Shown: piece by piece, positions 39,006-46,462 of the stretch
Layout: each line of letters begins with the position of its first letter
How positions within the stretch are numbered: the first letter of the stretch is position 1
Source: Deltaproteobacteria bacterium HGW-Deltaproteobacteria-15
GTDB taxonomy: Bacteria; Desulfobacterota; DSM-4660; Desulfatiglandales; HGW-15
Direction of reading: 5' to 3'
Assembly: GCA_002840535.1 (NCBI GenBank)
Contig: PHBH01000009.1
Coordinates: 121,623 to 185,622, forward strand
DNA: 64,000 bases
Program-made: the position numbers and the translations under genes
Notes under the pieces: generated by a model
Database searches by the model: none
The model's input: the letters and a program-made list of their open reading frames with translations, nothing else
Told to the model about the DNA's origin: nothing

Positions 39006-39127
39006 ATCGAATTTCGTTTATCCTTGCCGTTCTTCTGCTGGCCGTCTTTCTGATAACCCCGGGGTGCGGCAAAAAAGGGGACCCTTCCCTGCCCAAGCAA
39101 AATTTGTCATTGATCATTCTGCATTGA
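39002..39127 (+). CDS. lptM: Small LptM (YifL)-like lipoprotein
   Basis: This 41-residue gene overlaps the argH stop by 4 nt (ATGA). The product has a hydrophobic signal, then PGCGKKGDPSLPKQ, which matches the CGxKGPLYLP core of YifL/LptM, the outer-membrane lipoprotein that assists maturation of the LptD-LptE lipopolysaccharide translocon. The place just before lysA and dapF is also that of lptM/yifL in many proteobacteria. Lipidation would be at Cys22, although the residues before it (ITPG) are a weak lipobox. The last seven residues and the stop are encoded by a TGATCAT heptamer array, so the C-terminus is repeat derived. Confidence 0.8.
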   Translation: MNRISFILAVLLLAVFLITPGCGKKGDPSLPKQNLSLIILH

Positions 39128-39240
39128 TCATTGATCATTTGAAGATTTGGACTTGGGGCTGTAAGGTTCCAAAGCGTCGTTAAATGATGAATGCAAAATG
39201 ATGTTCAAAATGACAAATGTTAAATGTTAAATGATAGATG
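39108..39240. repeat. Heptamer-bracketed intergenic repeat, locus D
   Basis: CAT recurs at 39108, 39115, 39122, 39129 and 39136 (period 7). The facing array has ATG at 39184, 39191, 39198 and then, after one interruption, at 39210, 39217, 39224, 39231 and 39238 (period 7). The heptamers are of the same TGATCAT/AAATGTT type as locus C, but the 45-nt core is different. The left array is inside the end of lptM; the right array ends 18 nt before the lysA start. Confidence 0.9.
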
Positions 39241-39257
39241 ATAAACGGTCTCGGAAT

Positions 39258-40520
39258 ATGCATCATTTCCATTATAAAGAGAGTGAGCTCTACTGTGAGG
39301 ATGTCCCGATCGCACTCCTAGCGCAGGAGATCGGCACTCCGGCCTACATTTACTCCCACGCTACGCTCGAGACGCATTTCAGAACATTCGACAATGCGTT
39401 CAAGGGGATTCCCCACATTGTATGCTTTTCAATGAAGTCCAATTCCAATCTTGCCATCGTGCGGATCTTCTCAAGGCAGGGAGGTGGAGCGGACATTGTC
39501 TCCGGAGGGGAGCTCTACCGCGCCTTGAAAGCCGGGGTGGACCCTGCCAGGATAGTTTACTCGGGGGTTGGGAAGACGGCCGAGGACATCGAATATGCCC
39601 TTGCCTCAGGCATCCTCATGTTCAATGCGGAGTCCTCGCAGGAGATTGCCACACTGAACCAGGTGGCCGGGAGGATGAAGAAGAAGGCTTCCATCGCGAT
39701 CCGCGTGAACCCGGATATCGACCCTCATACCCATCCCTATATCTCCACCGGGCTCAAGGAAAACAAGTTCGGCATTGATATCCGGAAGGCGGTGGAGCAA
39801 TACAAGCTGGCCGCAGAACTGCGCCATCTGGACGTGTGCGGCATATCCTGCCATATCGGCTCTCAGCTCACCACGGTTTCCCCCTTTGTGGAGGCCCTGG
39901 GGAAGCTGAAGCAACTCATCGCCACGCTGCGGAAGTCAGGGATTTCGATCCGCTATCTGGATTTGGGAGGGGGGCTCGGGATTACCTATGATAAGGAAAA
40001 GCCTCCCCATCCGCAGGAGTATGCCGGGGCCGTTCGAGAAGAACTGAATATGGAGGATCTGACCCTCATTCTTGAACCGGGCCGGGTGATCGTTGGGAAT
40101 GCGGGAATTTTGTTGACCAGGGTGGTTTACACAAAGTCCAGCGGCGAAAAAGAATTCATCGTCGTGGATGCGGCCATGAACGATCTGATCCGGCCCAGCC
40201 TCTACGGTTCGTTTCATGCGGTTCAACCCGTGAGAACGACGGGAAAGGAAAAGATCAAGGCGGACATCGTGGGGCCCATATGTGAATCCGGAGATTTCCT
40301 TGCAAAGGAGAGAGAGGTTCAGGTCCTGGAAGCAGGCGATCTGGCCGCGATCATGAGCGCCGGCGCGTATGGTTTCTCCATGTCATCCAACTACAACTCA
40401 AGACCCCGGGCTGCAGAGGTCATGGTGAGCGGCAGCGACTACCATGTCATCCGGGCTCGCGAGACCTATGAGGATTTGATCAGGGGTGAGAAGATCCCCG
40501 ATTTCCTAAAAAAGGCATGA
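39258..40520 (+). CDS. lysA: Diaminopimelate decarboxylase
   Basis: The 420-residue alanine-racemase-fold PLP enzyme makes lysine from meso-diaminopimelate. The PLP lysine is K60 in CFSMKSNSN (YAVKAN in most homologues), with GGGADIVSGGE, DLGGGLGI, EPGR and the substrate-binding CESGD. ATG 39258 gives the normal N-terminus (MHHFHYKESELYCEDVPI); an in-frame ATG at 39231 lies in the heptamer array. It follows lptM and leads the dapF-dapA-dapB series. Confidence 0.96.
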   Translation: MHHFHYKESELYCEDVPIALLAQEIGTPAYIYSHATLETHFRTFDNAFKGIPHIVCFSMKSNSNLAIVRIFSRQGGGADIVSGGELYRALKAGVDPARIVYSGVGKTAEDIEYALASGILMFNAESSQEIATLNQVAGRMKKKASIAIRVNPDIDPHTHPYISTGLKENKFGIDIRKAVEQYKLAAELRHLDVCGISCHIGSQLTTVSPFVEALGKLKQLIATLRKSGISIRYLDLGGGLGITYDKEKPPHPQEYAGAVREELNMEDLTLILEPGRVIVGNAGILLTRVVYTKSSGEKEFIVVDAAMNDLIRPSLYGSFHAVQPVRTTGKEKIKADIVGPICESGDFLAKEREVQVLEAGDLAAIMSAGAYGFSMSSNYNSRPRAAEVMVSGSDYHVIRARETYEDLIRGEKIPDFLKKA

Positions 40521-40570
40521 ACCGCAAAGGCGCAAAGATCGCCAGGAAGTGCTTGGCGTCTTGGCGGTTT
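40518..40570 (+). repeat. Imperfect inverted octamer repeat before dapF
   Basis: GAACCGCAAAGGCGCAAAG (40519-40537) is an imperfect complement of CTTGGCGTCTTGGCGGTTT (40552-40570), with an 8-nt internal period. The right arm is the exact reverse complement of 56018-56036, and the left arm nearly equals 32757-32776. It begins at the lysA stop and ends 25 nt before the dapF start. Confidence 0.75.
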
Positions 40571-40594
40571 GATTTCGGTTTTTGCGAGGGTAAA

Positions 40595-41416
40595 TTGGAA
40601 GAGATCGAGTTCTGGAAAATGAACGGGAGCGGGAACGACTTCATCCTGATCGACAATCGCAGTGGAAGGGTGAAGGAAGAGCAGATGGCAGCGCTGGCCA
40701 CACGGGCGTGCAGGCGCCGGGAATCCGTAGGAGCCGACGGCTTGATCTTCATCGTCCCCTCCACCCGTTGTGATTTCGGGTGGCGATTCTTCAACGCCGA
40801 CGGAAGCGAGGCGGAGATGTGCGGCAATGGGGGGAGGTGTGTGGCCCGTTTTGCCTTCATGAACGGTATTGCCGGGCCGAAAATGACCTTCGAAACCATC
40901 GCAGGAGCAGTTTCCGCGGAGGTTCAAGGGAGGGTGGTAAAGGTCCTGATGCCCAAACCCCATGGGCTGAGATTGGATGTGGAGCTGCCTCACTCCGAAG
41001 GATGGATGAGTGTGGATTTCGTGAATACCGGGGTCCCACACACTGTGGTTCAGGTCAGGGACCTCCAAATGCATCCGGTAATCGAGGAGGGCAGGGCTAT
41101 TCGGCGCCATCCCCTTTTTGCCCCCGCTGGAACGAATGCAGATTTCATCTCCGTCAGAGGGAAGGATCTGATCGAGGTGAGGACCTACGAGAGGGGCGTG
41201 GAAGACGAAACCCTTGCCTGCGGAACCGGGGCAATAGCCTCAGCGCTCGCCGCAGCTGCAAGGGGAATGGTGAGCAGCCCGGTAAAGGTGAAAACCAGGG
41301 GAGGCGACGTGTTGACCATCCACTTCCGTGTAGAGGAGAACTCCTTTCAAGAGGTTTGGCTTGAGGGCAGCACCTCGGTGGTTTACAGGGCAAAACTCAA
41401 CGAGGAAGCATTGTAG
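40595..41416 (+). CDS. dapF: Diaminopimelate epimerase
   Basis: The 273-residue enzyme interconverts LL- and meso-diaminopimelate with two catalytic cysteines, C76 (EMCGNGGRCVARF) and C209 (ETLACGTGA). The N-terminus EFWKMNGSGNDFILID is typical. I choose TTG 40595, preceded by GAGGG, because the longer frame from ATG 40517 would encode 26 residues entirely from a dispersed repeat. The product length then fits the family (about 275). Confidence 0.94.
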   Translation: MEEIEFWKMNGSGNDFILIDNRSGRVKEEQMAALATRACRRRESVGADGLIFIVPSTRCDFGWRFFNADGSEAEMCGNGGRCVARFAFMNGIAGPKMTFETIAGAVSAEVQGRVVKVLMPKPHGLRLDVELPHSEGWMSVDFVNTGVPHTVVQVRDLQMHPVIEEGRAIRRHPLFAPAGTNADFISVRGKDLIEVRTYERGVEDETLACGTGAIASALAAAARGMVSSPVKVKTRGGDVLTIHFRVEENSFQEVWLEGSTSVVYRAKLNEEAL

Positions 41417-41453
41417 AACCTTTGAACCCTTTGACATGAACAAGGAGGCCAGG

Positions 41454-42326
41454 ATGTTTGGGGGATCTATTGTAGCCATAGTGACACCATTCAGGGACGG
41501 GAAGATCGACGAGGAAGCCTACAGGGAGTTGATCGAGTTCCAGATCCGGAACGGCACAAGCGCTATTGTTCCGTGCGGCACCACCGGGGAATCGGCAACC
41601 CTGGGCATGGAGGAACACAGCAGGGTCATCGAGATCACCATAGAGGCGGTGAAGAAGAGAGTTCCCGTCATTGCAGGGACCGGCGGAAACAGCACGAGAG
41701 AGGCCATAGAGTTGACCGGTCATGCAAAGAAAGCCGGCGCCGATGCTACGCTTCAGGTGGCGCCCTATTACAACAAGCCGACCCAGGAAGGCCTTTTTCA
41801 ACATTTCAAGTCCATTGCCAAAGAGGTTCCTTTGCCACAGGTCCTCTACAACATCCCTGGAAGAACAGGCGTGAACATGCTTCCCCAGACAATAGCCCGG
41901 ATTGCGGAATTGCCTGAAGTGGTTGCCATCAAGGAGGCTTCCGGGGATCTGGGCCAGATGGCCGAGATAGTCAGGCTTGCCGGAGACAGGCTCACCCTTC
42001 TTTCCGGGGACGACAATCTGACCTTGCCTGTCCTTGCGATCGGCGGAAAGGGAGTCATTTCGGTCGTCGCCAATATTGTTCCCGGTGATAACGCCCAAAT
42101 GGTCCGCGCCTGGGAAAATGGGGATGTCCAAAAAGCCAGGAAGCTTTTCTACAAGCTTCTGCCGCTTTGCCAGGCCATGTTCTACGAGACCAACCCCATT
42201 CCCGTAAAGACCTCCCTCGCCTTGATGGGAAAGGTCAAGGAAGAATTCAGGCTCCCCATGTGTCCCCTCGCGCCGGCCAATCGAGAGAGGCTTGAGAAGG
42301 CGCTCAAGGACTATGGCCTGATGTAG
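41454..42326 (+). CDS. dapA: 4-Hydroxy-tetrahydrodipicolinate synthase
   Basis: The 290-residue class I aldolase condenses pyruvate with aspartate semialdehyde, the first step specific to lysine. It has PCGTTGES (Thr43-44), YYNKPTQEG, Y132 and R137 in YNIPGRTG and the Schiff-base lysine K160 in AIKEASGD. ATG 41454 follows AAGGAGG; in-frame upstream ATGs have poorer sites and would lengthen the protein beyond the family. dapB follows after 13 nt. Confidence 0.97.
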   Translation: MFGGSIVAIVTPFRDGKIDEEAYRELIEFQIRNGTSAIVPCGTTGESATLGMEEHSRVIEITIEAVKKRVPVIAGTGGNSTREAIELTGHAKKAGADATLQVAPYYNKPTQEGLFQHFKSIAKEVPLPQVLYNIPGRTGVNMLPQTIARIAELPEVVAIKEASGDLGQMAEIVRLAGDRLTLLSGDDNLTLPVLAIGGKGVISVVANIVPGDNAQMVRAWENGDVQKARKLFYKLLPLCQAMFYETNPIPVKTSLALMGKVKEEFRLPMCPLAPANRERLEKALKDYGLM

Positions 42327-42339
42327 CGAGGAGGAACTC

Positions 42340-43146
42340 ATGGTCAAGGCAATTGTAGCCGGCGCCGCCGGCCGGATGGGCGGCCGCATCATTCATGCGA
42401 TCAAGCAGGGGGACGGTATCCTCCTGGCAGGAGCGTTTGAAAGAAAGGACCACCCCATGGTGGGACAGGATGCGGGCCAGGTTGCAGGACTCGGCTCCAT
42501 CGGAATTCCGATCGCCGGTTCTCTTGATGAGATCGCGGACAAAGGGGACGTGCTGATCGATTTCACGAGCCCCGAGGCCAGCCTCGAGCATATCCGTGTG
42601 GCGTCCACCCGGGGTCTTGCCTCTGTCATAGGCACCACCGGCATTGTCGGGGAGATGCTGAAGGAGATGGAGCAGACCGCCAGGACCACGCGCTGCGTCA
42701 TGTCCCCCAACATGAGTGTGGGGGTGAACGTGATGTTTCGGATTGCAGGAGAGATGGCACGGCTTCTGGGCGGCGAATACGACATGGAGATTCTCGAAAC
42801 GCACCATCGCATGAAGAAGGATGCTCCCAGCGGCACGGCCATGCGGTTGGCCCAGGTTTTGAGCTCATCCACGGGCCGGGATCTGAACAAGGTGGCCGTC
42901 TATCAAAGAAAAGGGATGATCGGGGAGAGGACAAGCCAGGAAATCGGCATTCAAACCTGGAGGGCTGGAGATATTACGGGTGAGCACACGGTGATGTTCG
43001 GCGGGATCGGCGAAAGACTGGAACTGATCCACAGGGCTCACAACAGGGATAACTTTGCACGAGGGGCGGTTCGGGCGGCATTATGGGTTGTCGATCAGTC
43101 CCCCGGATTGTACGATATGCAGGATGTTCTTGGGCTGCGGGCCTGA
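42340..43146 (+). CDS. dapB: 4-Hydroxy-tetrahydrodipicolinate reductase
   Basis: The 268-residue enzyme has the nucleotide-binding GAAGRMGGR (8-16) and the signature ETHHRMKKDAPSGTA with the catalytic His and Lys. It reduces the DapA product with NAD(P)H. GAGGAGG lies just before ATG 42340. It ends the lys/dap series; the acyl-transfer or DapL aminotransferase genes needed to reach LL-diaminopimelate are not in the window, and argD may share that duty in the succinylase route. Confidence 0.97.
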   Translation: MVKAIVAGAAGRMGGRIIHAIKQGDGILLAGAFERKDHPMVGQDAGQVAGLGSIGIPIAGSLDEIADKGDVLIDFTSPEASLEHIRVASTRGLASVIGTTGIVGEMLKEMEQTARTTRCVMSPNMSVGVNVMFRIAGEMARLLGGEYDMEILETHHRMKKDAPSGTAMRLAQVLSSSTGRDLNKVAVYQRKGMIGERTSQEIGIQTWRAGDITGEHTVMFGGIGERLELIHRAHNRDNFARGAVRAALWVVDQSPGLYDMQDVLGLRA

Positions 43147-43193
43147 GGAATCAGAGTGGTAGCTTCTGACTTTTGAACGATTTGCCGAGAAGT

Positions 43194-43337
43194 CGAAAAT
43201 CCGAAATTCGAAACACGAAATCCGAAACAATCTCTAATGATCGAAATTCAAATGATCAAAACCACGGTTCTCTGGGTTTCTGTTTTGAACATTCGCGCAT
43301 TGGAGCTTTGAATTTGTTTCGAGTTTCGAATTTCGAT
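43194..43337. repeat. Heptamer-bracketed intergenic repeat, locus F
   Basis: CGAAA starts at 43194, 43202, 43209, 43216 and 43223 (steps of 8, 7, 7, 7). The facing complement TTTCG starts at 43317, 43324 and 43331 (steps of 7). The core has nested inverted pieces (ATTCAAA with TTTGAAT, TCAAAAC with GTTTTGA). The locus fills the 232-nt gap between dapB and folK. Confidence 0.8.
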
Positions 43338-43378
43338 ATTAGAGTTTTCTTGCGGCCGCAGGCCTGTATTGGGTGTAT

Positions 43379-43888
43379 ATGGTGACCGCTTATATCGGAA
43401 TCGGCTCCAATATGGGAGATCGATTGGCAAACTGTGTTCGTGCCGCTGAGGAAATCGCGGCGGTTCCGGGACTCCGGGTAGTGAGCTGCTCGGAGTGGTT
43501 TCTCACAAGGCCGGTCGGGGTGGTCGGGCAGCAGGAATGGTACTTGAACGGTGTGCTGGCGGCAGACTCGGAGATCTCTCCCCGCCTGTTCCTCGCCAAT
43601 CTTCTGGAAATCGAGAAAAGCATGGGGCGTTTGAGAAAAGAGCGTTGGGGGCCGCGAGTCATCGATCTGGATCTCTTGCTCTTCGGGGGTGAGATCGTCC
43701 AGGAAGAAAACCTTGCCGTTCCACATCCTCTCATGCATCTGCGAAGATTCGTCCTGGTTCCTCTTGTGCAGCTTGCTCACGATCTCCGGCATCCTGTTCT
43801 TCTGAAGACCATGGCCGAATTGCTCCACGAGCTTCCTGAAGACGGCCAGGATGTCATCCCCTGGAAGGCGATTGAATGCTGCGCCTGA
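43379..43888 (+). CDS. folK: 2-Amino-4-hydroxy-6-hydroxymethyldihydropteridine pyrophosphokinase
   Basis: The 169-residue HPPK has the typical YIGIGSNMGDR start, the pterin and ATP-binding WYLNGV and RWGPRVIDLDLLLFG, and HPLMHLRRFVLVPL. It transfers pyrophosphate from ATP to the pterin in folate synthesis. ATG 43379 has no strong ribosome site (GGGTG is near), with GTG at 43382 as an alternative; the family N-terminus fits either. The end overlaps the next small gene by 13 nt. Confidence 0.95.
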   Translation: MVTAYIGIGSNMGDRLANCVRAAEEIAAVPGLRVVSCSEWFLTRPVGVVGQQEWYLNGVLAADSEISPRLFLANLLEIEKSMGRLRKERWGPRVIDLDLLLFGGEIVQEENLAVPHPLMHLRRFVLVPLVQLAHDLRHPVLLKTMAELLHELPEDGQDVIPWKAIECCA

Positions 43889-44124
43889 TCATCATTGCGG
43901 CCGCTCTCTACCTTCTCTATCGCATCCTCAAAGGGGCGCTCGTACAGAAGCGTCGTCCTGTCGATCAGACCCGGGGAGAAATCATCGACGAGCTTGTGCA
44001 GGATCCAAACTGCAAGCTCTACATACCCAGCAGGTCTTCCGTGAAGAAGGTTATCGAAGGCCGTACTTACTCGTTTTGCAGTGAGGAATGCGCCAAGAGA
44101 TATCTGGAAGACCGGGAGAAGTGA
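43876..44124 (+). CDS. Small membrane protein with TRASH/YHS-like zinc site
   Basis: The 82-residue protein has one N-terminal membrane segment (LRLIIIAAALYLLYRIL), a basic stretch and a C-terminal domain with DPNCKLYIPSRSS and YSFCSEECAKRYL. The Cys pattern and the aromatic frame resemble TRASH/YHS metal-binding domains and small proteins of that kind found next to cell-envelope or folate genes in several proteobacteria. It would face the cytoplasm with a metal, probably zinc, but the function is unknown. It overlaps folK by 13 nt. Confidence 0.82.
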   Translation: MLRLIIIAAALYLLYRILKGALVQKRRPVDQTRGEIIDELVQDPNCKLYIPSRSSVKKVIEGRTYSFCSEECAKRYLEDREK

Positions 44125-44159
44125 ATATTATCCGCTAACCTGAGAAGAGGAGCAAGACC

Positions 44160-44807
44160 ATGAAATTCTTTATAGACACGGCGAATCTGGACGAGATTCG
44201 TAAGGCCGATGAGCTTGGCGTGCTGGATGGTGTCACCACAAATCCCTCTTTGGTCGCCAAAGAGCGCCGCGAGTTCAAGGAACTGATCAAGGAGATCTGC
44301 CGAATCGTCAACGGACCGGTCAGCGCAGAGGTCGTAAGCACGGATGAGGCCGGGATCACAACAGAGGCGAGAGAGCTGGCCAGGATCGCAGAGAACATCG
44401 TTGTCAAGGTACCGTTGATCAAGGAAGGATTGAGGGCGGTCAAAGTGCTCTCCAAAGAAGGCATCAAGACAAATGTCACCCTCTGCTTCTCTCCGATCCA
44501 GGCCCTGCTTGCTGCCAAAGTCGGGGCCGCCTATGTCAGTCCCTTTGTCGGAAGGCTGGATGATATCAGCCAGAGAGGGATGGAACTGGTGGAACAGATT
44601 GTTGCCATTTATAACACTTATGGATATGATACCGAGGTGATTGTCGCGAGTGTAAGAAACCCAATCCATGTCCTGGATGCCGCTCTCATGGGGGCCGACA
44701 TCGTCACCGTTCCCTATTCGGTAATGGAACGGTTCATCACCCATCCACTGACGGATATCGGTCTGGAGAAGTTTCTGGCCGACTGGAAGAAGATGGGAAA
44801 GGCATGA
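44160..44807 (+). CDS. tal: Transaldolase (TalC/fructose-6-phosphate aldolase family)
   Basis: The 215-residue protein is of the short transaldolase type, starting [15 protein letters not shown], with GVTTNPSL, the Schiff-base lysine K83 in [23 protein letters not shown] and VASVRNP. It acts in the non-oxidative pentose phosphate pathway; some members are fructose-6-phosphate aldolases instead, and the sequence does not let me decide. GAGGAG precedes ATG 44160. The stop overlaps the next gene as ATGA. Confidence 0.95.
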   Translation: MKFFIDTANLDEIRKADELGVLDGVTTNPSLVAKERREFKELIKEICRIVNGPVSAEVVSTDEAGITTEARELARIAENIVVKVPLIKEGLRAVKVLSKEGIKTNVTLCFSPIQALLAAKVGAAYVSPFVGRLDDISQRGMELVEQIVAIYNTYGYDTEVIVASVRNPIHVLDAALMGADIVTVPYSVMERFITHPLTDIGLEKFLADWKKMGKA

Positions 44808-45397
44808 TTCTCGCCAATTCAGGTATTGTCACATCCGTCCTGCTGGCGCTGCTTCTCTTTGGACAGAGCGCCGAGGTTCAGGCAGACATTTACAGATATC
44901 GCGATGAAAATGGGGTCTGGCACTTCACGAATATTCGAAGTGACGTGCGATACAAACTTTACATCCGCTCATACCCGGGCAAGGCGGCCCAGCAGTACAT
45001 CCGGGACTTCGAAGGAATTATTTCCCAGGCCTCCGAACGTTTCAAAGTGGACCCTTTTCTGATCAAGGCGGTCATCAAGGCGGAATCGGATTTCAACCAG
45101 AACGCGGTTTCGCACAAGGGCGCGCAAGGGCTCATGCAACTCATGCCGGGCACGGCCGAAGACATGAAAGTGGAGGATCCCTTCAACCCCGAGGAGAACA
45201 TCTTCGGGGGTACCCGTTATCTGAGCATGATGCTTTCCCGTTTCAACAACGACATGCGGCTGGCTTTAGCTGCTTACAACGCCGGCCCTGAAAGGGTGGA
45301 GGACCACCGCGGAATCCCACCTAATGCTGAGACAAAGTCCTTTATCGAAAAGGTCATGCAATATTATGGCCGCTATCGAGCCGGGACCCAGCGGTGA
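44804..45397 (+). CDS. Lytic transglycosylase with N-terminal DUF4124
   Basis: The 197-residue protein has a signal peptide (about 1-27), a DUF4124-like strand pair ([17 protein letters not shown], 28-44) and an SLT domain with catalytic E94 ([11 protein letters not shown]), [13 protein letters not shown] and [12 protein letters not shown]. It cleaves the peptidoglycan glycan chain in the periplasm with formation of the anhydro product. The start overlaps tal by 4 nt, and pgsA follows after 12 nt, so it is in one operon with both. Confidence 0.94.
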   Translation: MILANSGIVTSVLLALLLFGQSAEVQADIYRYRDENGVWHFTNIRSDVRYKLYIRSYPGKAAQQYIRDFEGIISQASERFKVDPFLIKAVIKAESDFNQNAVSHKGAQGLMQLMPGTAEDMKVEDPFNPEENIFGGTRYLSMMLSRFNNDMRLALAAYNAGPERVEDHRGIPPNAETKSFIEKVMQYYGRYRAGTQR

Positions 45398-45409
45398 TGG
45401 TGAACCCCT

Positions 45410-45988
45410 ATGGAAAGTCGCACCCGGCAAAGCGTTCTTTTCAACCTGCCGAACAGTCTCACCCTGTTCAGGCTGCTCTGCATTCCACTCGTGGTGCTCT
45501 GCCTTGCCTTTGAAGGGGCCGGGCCGAGCTTTCTTGCCGCTCTCTTCTTCGGCGCCGCGTTCACTACGGATTTTCTGGATGGGTTTTTTGCCAGAAAATA
45601 CGGGTCGGTTACGGTATTAGGGAAATTTCTGGATCCGCTGGCGGACAAGATCCTGGTATCCGTCACCCTCATCATGCTCGTGTCCATGGGACGGGTCCCG
45701 GCATGGATCGTCATGCTCATCATCGCGCGGGAGATCGCCATCACAGGCCTTCGCAGCATTGCCATGTCCGAAGGGATCGTGATACAGGCCAGTTCCCTCG
45801 GAAAGTACAAGACGGGTTTCCAGGCTGCATCCGTTATCGGCCTCTGTCTTCACTACGAGTATCTGGCCGTCGACTTCCATGGGGTCGGCGCCGCCCTGCT
45901 CTGGATCGCACTTGCCCTGACGCTCTGGTCCGGATGGGCTTACTTCAAAGGATTTCACAAGTTGTTCTTTCCCGGTTCAAACCGCTGA
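45410..45988 (+). CDS. pgsA: CDP-diacylglycerol-glycerol-3-phosphate 3-phosphatidyltransferase
   Basis: The 192-residue membrane protein shows the complete CDP-alcohol phosphotransferase signature: D54, D57, G58, A61, R62, G71, D75 and D79 (DFLDGFFAR, then GKFLDPLADK). It makes phosphatidylglycerophosphate, the precursor of phosphatidylglycerol and cardiolipin. Four to six membrane segments are visible. The start NLPNSLTLFRL is typical of the family. It is the last gene of the run before the tRNAs. Confidence 0.95.
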   Translation: MESRTRQSVLFNLPNSLTLFRLLCIPLVVLCLAFEGAGPSFLAALFFGAAFTTDFLDGFFARKYGSVTVLGKFLDPLADKILVSVTLIMLVSMGRVPAWIVMLIIAREIAITGLRSIAMSEGIVIQASSLGKYKTGFQAASVIGLCLHYEYLAVDFHGVGAALLWIALALTLWSGWAYFKGFHKLFFPGSNR

Positions 45989-46015
45989 GAGCCTGCAGCC
46001 GATTCCTGAATTCTG

Positions 46016-46085
46016 CGCCTGTGTCGTCATCCCGGCAGGAGAGAGTCATTTCGATGCGAGAGCCGGGAAATCTCGATACTTGTAA
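46016..46085. repeat. Partial copy of a dispersed intergenic repeat
   Basis: CATCCCGGCAGGAG and GTCATTTCGA (46045-46054) followed by GCCGGGAAATCTCG resemble the core of locus A, where GTCATTTCGA is at 6021-6030 and GAAATCT follows. It lies between pgsA and the tRNA promoter. Confidence 0.5.
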
Positions 46086-46140
46086 CTGATCTTCAAGTAC
46101 TGCGGGGATATAGGGAGGGTGCGCAAGCAGGAATCTCTGC

Positions 46141-46169
46141 TTGACAAGAGAAGGCGCCCCCGCTACTAT
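46141..46169 (+). promoter_or_regulatory. Sigma-70 promoter of the tRNA operon
   Basis: A perfect TTGACA (46141-46146) and TACTAT (46164-46169) are 17 nt apart, followed after 12 nt by the first base of tRNA-Gly. This is a strong, classically placed tRNA promoter with a GC-rich spacer. Confidence 0.8.
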
Positions 46170-46181
46170 CAGGGATTGCGA

Positions 46182-46257
46182 GCGGGAATAGCTCAGTTGG
46201 TAGAGCCTCACGTTGCCAACGTGATTGTCGCGGGTTCGAGTCCCGTTTCCCGCTCCA
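46182..46257 (+). tRNA. tRNA-Gly (anticodon GCC)
   Basis: The 76-nt sequence folds as a cloverleaf: acceptor GCGGGAA with TTCCCGC, D-loop with AGTTGGTAGAG, anticodon loop TTGCCAA, and T-loop GGTTCGAGTCC. The CCA end (46255-46257) is encoded. Confidence 0.97.
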
Positions 46258-46266
46258 GTTTCATTG

Positions 46267-46341
46267 GGCGGCATAGCCAAGTGGTAAGGCAGCGGTCTGC
46301 AAAACCGTTATTCACCGGTTCGAATCCGGTTGCCGCCTCCA
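46267..46341 (+). tRNA. tRNA-Cys (anticodon GCA)
   Basis: The 75-nt sequence folds as a cloverleaf: acceptor GGCGGCA with TGCCGCC, D-loop with AAGTGGTAAGGC, anticodon loop CTGCAAA, and T-loop GGTTCGAATCC. CCA is encoded at the end. It lies 9 nt after tRNA-Gly and shares its promoter. Confidence 0.97.
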
Positions 46342-46462
46342 GAAACTTCCCCTGAAGGCTTGCAGCCATTTTGCAGGTCTTTTTTTTGGTCCTGACAGCC
46401 CTCCCCTTCTCCCTGCCACCCGCGGGAAAAGATCCGCAAAATTGCTCCTTCCAAACATCACC

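Noticed and set aside
46357..46388. T-run with possible stem after tRNA-Cys
   Set aside because: Eight T residues follow, but the candidate stem is broken into 3-4 bp pieces, so it is left out as a terminator.
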